Source: an uncultured Chitinophagales bacterium
GTDB lineage: Bacteria; Bacteroidota; Bacteroidia; Chitinophagales; Chitinophagaceae
NCBI GenBank assembly: GCA_946886475.1
Contig: CAMPIQ010000040.1
Coordinates: forward strand, 1-25,054
Direction of reading: 5' to 3'
DNA: 25,054 bases
Below the pieces are notes generated by a model. The model was given only the letters and a program-made list of their open reading frames with translations. It was not told the DNA's origin and did no database searches. Position numbers and translations under genes: made by a program. Positions 8,332 to 15,286 of this stretch are shown piece after piece; the first letter of the stretch is position 1, and each line of letters opens with the position of its first letter.

Positions 8332-9571
8332 TTGTTTCAGGTTTTACAGGTATTTTAAAAGTTATTTTTGTTCCTTTTCCAATAGCGCTCTCCAATTGCA
8401 CCTCGCCCTGCAGCAGATCTAAATAGCGTTTCACAATATGGAGTCCAAGGCCGGTACCCTGAATATTGATCACATTATTACCGCGGAAAAAAGAAGTGAA
8501 CAGGTGTTGCTGGTCTTCAATTGAAATCCCAATGCCTTCATCTGTTACCGACACTTCTGCAAAATCATCATCGATCTTACTTTTCACATAAATTTTTCCG
8601 GATTCATTTGAGAATTTTATGGCATTGGAAACCAAATTTATCACAATGTTCCTGATCATCTTTTTATCACTGGTCATTGTTTCCACGCCGCTATGCTCAT
8701 AATCAATATGCTGGTTCTGCCTGGCGAGGCCGCTCATTTCTTCAACAATATCCTGCAGTATTTCTTTCAGGTTTAATAGATTGAAGGAAGTGCCTACTTT
8801 TCCTTCGTCCAGCTTACCCAATGATAGAAAATCTTCCAACAGATCATTCAGGTGTTTTACCGAACCTTTGATCTTATCGATATGCCTGTTCCGTTTTTCC
8901 TGCTCTTCAGTTTTAGTGTATTTTGCAAGAAGAGATGCAGATGACAACACCGTACTTAAAGGTGTTCTGAATTCATGGGAGGCCATGGAAACAAACCGGC
9001 TTTTGATCTCATTCAATTGCCTTTCCTTGTCAAGCGCCTCACTTAATTCCAACTGCGACTGCTCCAGTCTCTGCAGGGCTTCTTTTAGTATGGTGGTTCT
9101 TTCCTCAACTTTTGCTTCCAGTTCAGCGTTCAGTTTCCTCATTTCTGATGTCACTCTTTCCAGCTGCTCCTGCTGCTTCAGCATGCTTTTTTCTATTTCC
9201 TTGCGGTGCGTTATATCTACAATAAAAGCGATCACATACCTTTCCCCGTTTTGAATATAGGTACTCAGACTCACTTCCAGCGGGATGTGCTGGCCATCTT
9301 TTTTTGCACCAAAAAGGTCACGACCGTGACCCATGACCCTGTTTTGAGGATGTTCAAAAAATTCATCTCTCAATTTTTCATGGCCCCGGCGATAATGCTG
9401 TGGCAGAAGTTTTTCAACAGCCTGTCCTTTTAATTCCTCTTCTGAATAGCCAAACATGCGGCAGGCAGAAGGGTTAACCAGTATGATCTCTCCCTCCTGG
9501 TTGGTTACTACAAAACCTTCCGTAGCATTCTCAAATAATGAAGTGATATGTGATTGTTCAAATTGGTGCAT
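8306..9571 (-). CDS. PAS-sensor histidine kinase, FixL-like
   Basis: 421 residues, no membrane segment, so probably a soluble sensor. A PAS domain (about 8-122) is followed by a coiled coil (about 123-190) and a kinase core with SHEFRTP (His199), N-box Asn316, DEGIGI (344-349) and GTGLGL (372-377). Within the PAS, RRGH (His64) and GHGR (Arg84) align with the heme ligand His200 and the O2-gating Arg220 of Bradyrhizobium FixL, and the 20-residue spacing is the same. Heme-based O2 sensing is therefore plausible. Related PAS domains without demonstrated heme share parts of this motif, so it is not proven. It is translationally coupled to the REC-CRP regulator. Confidence 0.9.
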   Translation of the reverse strand: MHQFEQSHITSLFENATEGFVVTNQEGEIILVNPSACRMFGYSEEELKGQAVEKLLPQHYRRGHEKLRDEFFEHPQNRVMGHGRDLFGAKKDGQHIPLEVSLSTYIQNGERYVIAFIVDITHRKEIEKSMLKQQEQLERVTSEMRKLNAELEAKVEERTTILKEALQRLEQSQLELSEALDKERQLNEIKSRFVSMASHEFRTPLSTVLSSASLLAKYTKTEEQEKRNRHIDKIKGSVKHLNDLLEDFLSLGKLDEGKVGTSFNLLNLKEILQDIVEEMSGLARQNQHIDYEHSGVETMTSDKKMIRNIVINLVSNAIKFSNESGKIYVKSKIDDDFAEVSVTDEGIGISIEDQQHLFTSFFRGNNVINIQGTGLGLHIVKRYLDLLQGEVQLESAIGKGTKITFKIPVKPETNEQNYSGN

Positions 9572-9632
9572 GTGATAATCTAACTTTCTGCTTTATCATT
9601 TCCAAAAAATTCAGAACTAACATCCAGTGCTG

Positions 9633-9640
9633 CAAACTTA
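9633..9640 (-). promoter_or_regulatory. Candidate -7 element for the kinase-regulator operon
   Basis: TAAGTTTG on the minus strand (9640-9633) matches TAnnTTTG exactly, 61 bp upstream of the kinase ATG and just after the ric stop codon. No TGA-N6-TCA box lies at the usual distance, which would fall inside ric. The two-component pair may thus be constitutive or read through from rrf2-ric. Confidence 0.4.
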
Positions 9641-9647
9641 ATCATGT

Positions 9648-10388
9648 TTATAATTGCAGCAACGCCCTTTCCATTTCCATGGCCCTGGGGAACAGTATAT
9701 TATGTTCCAGGTATGTATGCTGCGCCAGGTCCTGCTCAAGATCCTTCAGCCTGTGGTGGATCACCTGGCACCTGATGCAGGATGAAGCAGTTCCACTATA
9801 ATCAGTGATATATTTCTGCAGCTCCTTAAGTATTTCATTAAGTTTGCGGTGGTCGGGCTCAATAGTATTAAGCGGCTTTCTTAAAGTCCGTACAAAGAGG
9901 CTACCATAAGTTTCCTTTCTTGTGTAAGCATTTTCAATTTGCCTCATGTAAGGAAAGATTATTTCTTCTTCCTGCCTGGTGTGATAAAATTTTGTTGATG
10001 CCATTTCATCAAAGATCATGGTTGCGCCTCCAGGTTCAGGAAAGTTCCCCTTATGGCATTCGTCCAGGGCTTTGAGGTCTGAAGCCAGTGCAGGTAAGGC
10101 GTTGTTGAGATAAGCGTGGTGAACGTTTATTATATAATCAATCAGAAAACCGATACTCCATTTTTCAAATTCAAGGTTGTTGGAAATACTGATGTTCCTG
10201 GTGGCTTTCCTGAGTTCCGCCATGATGGTATCGGCTTCCAGGTTATTTTTTAAGCAAACTTCAAACAGGGAGATATTATCATCCATGTAATATTTTATTC
10301 CATAACGGTGAAACACATCCGCAGTACGGTAATCCGCTTTTACTATATTACTTACCTTAGATGAAATATTGATCACGGGAATGTTCAT
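9648..10388 (-). CDS. Hemerythrin-domain protein of the RIC (YtfE/ScdA) Fe-S repair family, lacking the Cys pair
   Basis: 246 residues. The N-terminal DUF542/ScdA-N-like region (about 8-60) is followed by a hemerythrin four-helix bundle (about 75-240). Putative di-iron ligands are His90/91 (NVHHAYL), His136 and Glu140 (FYHTRQEEEIIFP), His180 (PDHRKL) and His224/229 (HTYLEHNILFP). Relatives such as E. coli YtfE repair NO- or peroxide-damaged Fe-S clusters. In the N-terminal domain those proteins have a CCGG motif after (F/Y)xxYxxDY. Here the same place reads YGIKYYMDDN, with no Cys. The start overlaps the rrf2 stop (ATGA), so the two are co-transcribed, which fits an NO-stress pair. Iron chemistry probably remains, but Cys-based steps cannot. 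Confidence 0.85.
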   Translation of the reverse strand: MNIPVINISSKVSNIVKADYRTADVFHRYGIKYYMDDNISLFEVCLKNNLEADTIMAELRKATRNISISNNLEFEKWSIGFLIDYIINVHHAYLNNALPALASDLKALDECHKGNFPEPGGATMIFDEMASTKFYHTRQEEEIIFPYMRQIENAYTRKETYGSLFVRTLRKPLNTIEPDHRKLNEILKELQKYITDYSGTASSCIRCQVIHHRLKDLEQDLAQHTYLEHNILFPRAMEMERALLQL

Positions 10389-10852
10389 AATGCAGGTATA
10401 ATTTTTTTGAGGCTTTTTTGAGAGGAAAGGCTTAATAAAAATTCTCCGTTATGACCGTTGATCAGGTCATCAATTGTTGTAGACTCCATCAGGTGTTTCA
10501 ATTCATTCCGGACGGTTACTATATGGTAATGTAAAGGGCATGGATTTTGCAAATTACATTCATTCAATTGCAAGGCGCAATTGCGGAAATGGGCATCGCC
10601 ATCGGTAATCATCAGTACCCTGAAAATTGTAGTGGAAATGGTTTGTTCATTGACATAGAATCCACCACGGGGCCCCTTACCTGAACCAAGGATCCCCTGC
10701 TTTGCCAGGTTTTTCAATACTTTACTCATGAAAAAGCGGGGTACCGATAATAGTGATGCAATTTCATCCACATGTATCCTGGGTTTTTCATTCCGCAAAA
10801 AAACGATAACCAGAATACCCCGTAAAGCGTATCCGAAAGATTTTGAAAACAT
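10385..10852 (-). CDS. Rrf2-family transcriptional regulator, NsrR-like
   Basis: 155 residues with an N-terminal winged helix (about 1-66; RIHVDEIASLLSVPRFFMSKVLKNLAKQGIL and the wing GPRGGF). The dimerisation region carries three Cys for an Fe-S cluster: Cys92, Cys99, Cys105, spaced C-x6-C-x5-C. NsrR and IscR of E. coli have x4-x5 and x5-x5, so this loop is slightly longer. The family senses NO or Fe-S status. It is divergent from the nos operon and overlaps ric by 4 nt, which together point to NO sensing. The name nsrR is not certain enough to assign. Confidence 0.88.
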   Translation of the reverse strand: MFSKSFGYALRGILVIVFLRNEKPRIHVDEIASLLSVPRFFMSKVLKNLAKQGILGSGKGPRGGFYVNEQTISTTIFRVLMITDGDAHFRNCALQLNECNLQNPCPLHYHIVTVRNELKHLMESTTIDDLINGHNGEFLLSLSSQKSLKKIIPAL

Positions 10853-10874
10853 AAATGGCTTTAATTGAGGTCTT

Positions 10875-10938
10875 CAAAGCTATTCATCCAACTTCCGGTG
10901 AACCTGACCAATATCATTTAAATGGATGATGATGGTCA
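10875..10938 (-). promoter_or_regulatory. rrf2-ric promoter with TGA-N6-TCA box
   Basis: On the minus strand the box reads TGACCATCATCA (10938-10927). The -7 element TAGCTTTG (10882-10875) matches TAnnTTTG. The centre distance is 50.5 bp, 1 bp from the common value. The box forms one arm of a 34-bp inverted repeat whose other arm is the nos box. Confidence 0.55.
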
Positions 10939-10969
10939 CGGAGGAAAGCACCGGGCACGAATACTTTTG
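10905..10969 (+). promoter_or_regulatory. nos operon promoter with TGA-N6-TCA box
   Basis: Box TGACCAATATCA (10905-10916) and -7 element TACTTTTG (10962-10969), centre distance 51.5 bp. Transcription would start near 10974, giving a leader of about 43 nt before the cytochrome gene. A 10-bp palindrome CATTTAAATG (10915-10924) overlaps the end of the box and may be a further operator, for instance for the divergent Rrf2 protein. Confidence 0.7.
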
Positions 10970-11016
10970 ACCCATTAAAGACATTCAAGTCTTTTTTAAC
11001 CATAAATCAGCATAAC

Positions 11017-11493
11017 ATGAAAAGAGCAATTTTAGCAACAGCTTTACTATTTACAACGGCTTTATTCGTAGTAAGCTGTTCCGATGGAGCAGACAACTCT
11101 GATGCCTCAACTCCAACAGAAACAGCAAACTCAACAGAAGATGATAATGAAGTTCATGGCACCATGGTCCAGCCAGGCGAAGTTGAGTTGACCACTCCCC
11201 TGAACCAGGAATGGGTTGCTGCCGGTAAGAGCATTTACGATTTGAAATGCCAGAGCTGTCATAAACTTAATGATGAGAAAGTGGTTGGCCCGGGTTGGAA
11301 AGGTGTTACCACTAGAAGGGAACCCCATTGGATCATGAATATGATCACCAATGTTGATATGATGCTGGAAAAAGATCCTGAAGCCCAAAAACTTCTGGAA
11401 CAGTGTCTGGTTCGTATGCCAAACCAGAATATCAGTAAAGATGATGCCAGGCACATACTGGAATTCATGCGCAGTAATGATGGCGTTCAATAG
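11017..11493 (+). CDS. Lipoprotein monoheme cytochrome c of the nos cluster
   Basis: 158 residues. The lipoprotein signal ends in VVSC (Cys21). An acidic Ser/Thr-rich linker (about 22-58) leads to a class I cytochrome c domain with the heme motif C78QSCH82 and likely axial Met134 (VRMPNQN). It is the first gene of the nos operon, 22 bp before nosZ. It is probably the electron donor to NosZ, anchored to a membrane facing the periplasm. It resembles the second cytochrome c of this window (22657-23184) around the heme site and the Met loop. That protein has a C-terminal membrane helix in place of a lipid anchor. Confidence 0.92.
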   Translation: MKRAILATALLFTTALFVVSCSDGADNSDASTPTETANSTEDDNEVHGTMVQPGEVELTTPLNQEWVAAGKSIYDLKCQSCHKLNDEKVVGPGWKGVTTRREPHWIMNMITNVDMMLEKDPEAQKLLEQCLVRMPNQNISKDDARHILEFMRSNDGVQ

Positions 11494-11515
11494 ATTTTTT
11501 TTATCCAATTAATAA

Positions 11516-13552
11516 ATGCTCAAGTATATGACGTTTTCTTCCACCAGAGTCTTAGGTGCAGCCTTAATTTTAGCTGCAGCCGGAACAGTTTACAGCTGTA
11601 AACCAAAAACAGCACAGTCCGCAGCCGGTGGCGATGCCTCTAAAGCCTATATCGCCCCCGGTAAGTATGATGAATTCTATAATATTGTTTCAGGCGGTTT
11701 CAATGGCCAGATCGGTATTTACGGAATTCCCTCCGGCCGCCTTTTTAGAATCGTACCCGTATTTTCAGTGAGCCCCGAAAGTGGTTATGGTTATACCGAG
11801 GAAACCAAACCCATGCTGAATACTTCACATGGATTTGTTCCCTGGGACGACCAGCATCATATTGCTCTTTCTCAAACAAAAGGCGAGCATGATGGACGGT
11901 GGGCTTTTGCCAATGGTAACAACACACCCAGGCTGGCCCGCGTTGACCTTACCACTTTCCGCACAGCTGAAATTCTTGAAATTCCAAACAGTGCCGGTAA
12001 CCACGCCTCTCCTTTCATTACAGAAAATTCAGAATACGTTGTTGCTGCAACCCGTTTCAGTGTTCCTCTTGACGACCAGAACCAGGATGTACCTATCAAT
12101 ACTTATAAACAGAATTTTAAAGGATCGATCAGTTTTGTTTCAGTAAACCCATCCTCGGGTGAAATGAACATTGCTTTCCAGATCCGCACCCCTGGTGTAA
12201 ATTTCGATCTTTCCCGTGCGGGTAAGGGTAAATCGCATGGCTGGTTCTTCTTCAGTTGCTATAATTCAGAAAAGGCCAATACCTTATTGGAAGTAAATGC
12301 TTCTGCAAGGGATAAGGATTTCATTATGGCTGTTAACTGGAAGAAAGCAGAAGAATATGTAAAAGCAGGTAAAGCAAAAAAACAGGCTGTAAGGTATGCG
12401 CACAACGTATACGATGAAGCAACCCATTCTGCAACTTCTACCATCAAAACAGAAGTTTTAGTACTGGATCCGGCCGATTGTCCCGACATGCTTTATATGA
12501 TCCCCTGTCCGAAATCACCGCACGGAACGGATACGGATCCTACGGGAGAATACATTGTAGCCTCAGGAAAACTGGCTGCAACCATTCCTGTATTTTCATT
12601 CACCAAATTCCAGCAGGCCATTGCCAACAAAACATTTGATGGCAATTATGATGGCATTCCTGTTATCAAGTACGAAGCAGCTTTGCATGGTGAAGTTGCC
12701 AAACCAGGTCTTGGTCCTTTGCACACGGAATTTGATGGAAACGGTAACGCCTATACATCCATGTTTGTGTCTTCAGAAATTGTAAAGTGGAGACTTAGTG
12801 ACCTTAAGGTTCTTGACCGGGTACCCACTTATTATTCTATCGGACACCTGTCAGTTCCCGGTGGTCCAACAGCAAAACCACATGGTAAATACGTGATCGC
12901 ATATAACAAGATCACCAAAGACCGTTACCTTCCAACAGGTCCTGAGCTTACCCAAAGTGCACAGCTCTATGATATCACCGGTGAAAAAATGAAACTCATT
13001 CTTGATTTCCCAACAACTGGTGAACCACACTATGCAGAAGCTATTCCGGCATCATTGCTGATGAAAAAACAAAAAAAGATCTATAAGATCGAGGAAAACG
13101 CCCATCCCTTTGTTGCCAAAGGTGAAGGCCAGATGAAAGTAGAACGCCGTGGCAACCAGGTGCATGTGTGGATGACAGCCATCCGCTCTCACCTTACACC
13201 AGATAATATTGAAGGTGTGAAAGTTGGAGATGAAGTGTATTTCCATGTTACCAATCTGGAACAGGACTGGGATGTTCCGCACGGATTTGCCATTAAGGGA
13301 GCACCTACGGCAGAAATGCTTGTCATGCCAGGTGAAACCCAAACACTGATGTTCAAACCACTGAAACCAGGTATGTATCCTTTCTATTGCACTGACTTCT
13401 GTTCAGCATTGCACCAGGAAATGTCGGGTTACCTAAGGGTATCTCCTGCAGGCAGTAATGTTCCACTGTTATTCAGTACCGGAACCAACCAGCCTGCTGC
13501 TACAACCAATACTACAAAACCGTCAGGTCAGGCTACTGATTCTGTACGTTAA
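11516..13552 (+). CDS. nosZ: Nitrous oxide reductase, clade II type
   Basis: Reduces N2O to N2 in the periplasm, 678 residues. The seven-bladed propeller carries seven candidate CuZ-site His: 114, 115 (DDQHH), 163 (GNHASP), 336 (SPHGTD), 403 (LHTEFD), 455 (KPHGKY) and 504 (EPHYAE). The C-terminal cupredoxin has the CuA site His589, Cys625, Cys629, His633, Met636 (CTDFCSALHQEM). There is no twin-Arg signal. The N-terminus is a Sec-type peptide ending in VYSC (Cys28), which reads as a lipobox, so the enzyme may be lipid anchored. The absence of Tat and the neighbouring nosD/F/Y and cytochrome mark it as the atypical clade II type. Translation could also begin at Met5. Confidence 0.97.
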   Translation: MLKYMTFSSTRVLGAALILAAAGTVYSCKPKTAQSAAGGDASKAYIAPGKYDEFYNIVSGGFNGQIGIYGIPSGRLFRIVPVFSVSPESGYGYTEETKPMLNTSHGFVPWDDQHHIALSQTKGEHDGRWAFANGNNTPRLARVDLTTFRTAEILEIPNSAGNHASPFITENSEYVVAATRFSVPLDDQNQDVPINTYKQNFKGSISFVSVNPSSGEMNIAFQIRTPGVNFDLSRAGKGKSHGWFFFSCYNSEKANTLLEVNASARDKDFIMAVNWKKAEEYVKAGKAKKQAVRYAHNVYDEATHSATSTIKTEVLVLDPADCPDMLYMIPCPKSPHGTDTDPTGEYIVASGKLAATIPVFSFTKFQQAIANKTFDGNYDGIPVIKYEAALHGEVAKPGLGPLHTEFDGNGNAYTSMFVSSEIVKWRLSDLKVLDRVPTYYSIGHLSVPGGPTAKPHGKYVIAYNKITKDRYLPTGPELTQSAQLYDITGEKMKLILDFPTTGEPHYAEAIPASLLMKKQKKIYKIEENAHPFVAKGEGQMKVERRGNQVHVWMTAIRSHLTPDNIEGVKVGDEVYFHVTNLEQDWDVPHGFAIKGAPTAEMLVMPGETQTLMFKPLKPGMYPFYCTDFCSALHQEMSGYLRVSPAGSNVPLLFSTGTNQPAATTNTTKPSGQATDSVR

Positions 13553-13558
13553 TAATCC

Positions 13559-13588
13559 GCAGTTCCCTTGAAAAAGGGAACTGCTTTC
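13559..13588 (+). terminator. Hairpin between nosZ and the fasciclin gene
   Basis: Perfect 11-bp stem GCAGTTCCCTT / AAGGGAACTGC with a GAAA loop, 6 bp after the nosZ stop, followed only by TTTC. It is probably a partial terminator or an mRNA-stabilising 3' end. Confidence 0.6.
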
Positions 13589-13606
13589 AATCAAACTAAC
13601 TGTTAT

Positions 13607-14161
13607 ATGAAAAAGATTTTTTCCATGGTATTCGCCATCATGAGCATTACATTTATTTCCTGCTCAAATGAACAGGGGAGCCATACTGAAACAAATGCAG
13701 GCATAACCCATCAGGGTGGTCAGGATGCAGTGATAGATGATGAATCTCAAAAGGATGTTGTAAAAGTGGCTGCTGGCTCAAATGATCATACCACCCTGGT
13801 GGCTGCAGTGAAACAGGCAGAACTGGTAGATGATCTTTCCAATGCAGGTCCCTTTACTGTATTTGCACCCACCAATGCCGCTTTTGATAAAGTACCAAAA
13901 GAAACTTTAGACGCGCTGATGAATGATGAAAACAAATCCGGCCTGCAAAATATTCTCCAGTATCATGTATATGTAGGTGTATTAAAGCCGGAGTATATGC
14001 AGGATGGCCAAACCTTTAACCAGGTGAATGGAGAAAATGTAACGATCAAAAAAAATGGTGACAGGATAACCGTGAATGGAGCAAATATTATGGCCTCCAT
14101 TCCAGCATCAAATGGTATTATCCATGTAATTGATGCAGTACTGTTACCTCCACAGAAATAA
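13607..14161 (+). CDS. Fasciclin (FAS1) domain lipoprotein
   Basis: 184 residues: signal peptide with lipobox ISC (Cys19), a polar linker to about residue 50, then one FAS1 domain with the usual TVFAPTNAAFDKVP, LQYHV and NGIIHVIDAVLLPP segments. It is an outer-surface or periplasmic protein. Such genes recur in Bacteroidota nos clusters, but their role there is unknown to me. The frame is open from 13568, but that start lies inside the preceding hairpin, and Met at 13607 gives a proper signal peptide. It is flanked on both sides by hairpins. Confidence 0.88.
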   Translation: MKKIFSMVFAIMSITFISCSNEQGSHTETNAGITHQGGQDAVIDDESQKDVVKVAAGSNDHTTLVAAVKQAELVDDLSNAGPFTVFAPTNAAFDKVPKETLDALMNDENKSGLQNILQYHVYVGVLKPEYMQDGQTFNQVNGENVTIKKNGDRITVNGANIMASIPASNGIIHVIDAVLLPPQK

Positions 14162-14188
14162 CTGACCGAGGTTTCATTGTACAATTTG

Positions 14189-14222
14189 TTCCGGGGCCGC
14201 TCGGGGTCCCGGAATTTTTTTT
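14189..14222 (+). terminator. Rho-independent terminator after the fasciclin gene
   Basis: Ten-base-pair GC-rich stem TTCCGGGGCC / GGTCCCGGAA (one G-U) with a 6-nt loop, followed by eight T. It is a strong signal inside the nos cluster. The genes downstream (14236 on) therefore rely on read-through or an unrecognised promoter. Confidence 0.85.
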
Positions 14223-14235
14223 AAAGAAGATCACT

Positions 14236-15273
14236 ATGAAAAAAATGAGCACGATTTCCAGGATCATCATTGCTATTGCATCCCTTAGCCTGATTGTAAC
14301 TTATTTTGTACCGGTCTGGTTCATTTACCTGATAGCACCGCAATATCCCGAAGGTTTAACCATGTACATATGGCTTGATAAGCTTTCCGGACAGGTTGAG
14401 ATCATAAACGGATTGAATCACTACATCGGCATGAAGCATATCAATGCAGACATGTTCCCTGAATTTAATTTCCTCATTTACATAGTGGGCTTTTTTATCC
14501 TGTATGGATTGGCGATTGCCATTACCGGAAGCAGAAAACTGCTTTTTTCCTACCTCATTGTCATAGTTCTCTTTGCCGTTGCTGCCCTTGTTGATTTTTA
14601 TATGTGGGGTTATAAATATGGTCATGAGCTCGACCCTACGGCTCCCATCCAGGTACCCGGCCTTTCTTATCAGCCCCCTGTGATCGGACATAAAGAATTG
14701 CTGAACTTTGATGCCTTTTCCTATCCCGATACCGGTGGCTGGTTCATCATTGTATCGAGCATCCTGTTCTTCGTGATCTGGTTCTATGAATGGCGCAAAA
14801 ACAGGAAAACTAAAAAAACTACAGATTCACAAATGAAAACTTCAAAGATCGTTACCAGTGTTGCCGCATCTGTGATCCTCATCAGTTGTAACCCCAAACC
14901 CGAACCCATAAAATATGGTACAGATAATTGCACCGAATGTAAGATGACCATTATGGATGCCAGATTCGGGGGTGAGATCGTTTCCAAAAAAGGTAAGATC
15001 TTTAAGTTTGATGATGCACATTGCATGGCTGCTTTTATGGAAAAGCGGGGAATTGAATTGAAGAACATCCATAAAACCTTATTGAGCGATTATAATAAAA
15101 AAGATAATTTCCTGAATGTGGATACTGCAATATTTGTATTAAGCAGTAAGCTTAAAAGTCCAATGGGAAGTAATGCTGCCGCTTTTGCCTCTAAAGCAGA
15201 AGCAGAGCACAAAGCCAGTGAAACAGATGGCAAAGTAACAGACTGGGCTACCCTTTTTAATATCATCAAATAA
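14236..15273 (+). CDS. nosL: Four-helix membrane protein fused to NosL-type copper chaperone
   Basis: 345 residues, two modules in one frame. Residues 1-199 have four membrane helices (about 8-34, 78-97, 102-124, 168-184) and a basic cytoplasmic end. From Met200 a second signal-like segment (MKTSKIVTSVAASVILISC) with internal lipobox Cys218 leads into a NosL domain with the copper motif C232-TE-C235-K-M237 and FDDAHCM. NosL brings Cu(I) to the NosDFY system for CuZ assembly. The N-terminal part may be the counterpart of NosB-like membrane proteins of clade II clusters (inference). Either this is a true fusion, or translation restarts at 14833 and NosL is made separately. No stop or Shine-Dalgarno sequence separates them. 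Confidence 0.85.
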   Translation: MKKMSTISRIIIAIASLSLIVTYFVPVWFIYLIAPQYPEGLTMYIWLDKLSGQVEIINGLNHYIGMKHINADMFPEFNFLIYIVGFFILYGLAIAITGSRKLLFSYLIVIVLFAVAALVDFYMWGYKYGHELDPTAPIQVPGLSYQPPVIGHKELLNFDAFSYPDTGGWFIIVSSILFFVIWFYEWRKNRKTKKTTDSQMKTSKIVTSVAASVILISCNPKPEPIKYGTDNCTECKMTIMDARFGGEIVSKKGKIFKFDDAHCMAAFMEKRGIELKNIHKTLLSDYNKKDNFLNVDTAIFVLSSKLKSPMGSNAAAFASKAEAEHKASETDGKVTDWATLFNIIK

Positions 15274-15286
15274 TCACTGAAAGAAA

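Noticed and set aside
8781..9254. Plus-strand frame of 157 codons opposite the histidine kinase
   Set aside because: Ser/Cys-rich shadow of a clearly conserved kinase gene.
13568..13606. Upstream start for the fasciclin gene
   Set aside because: It lies in the hairpin after nosZ and would bury the lipoprotein signal.
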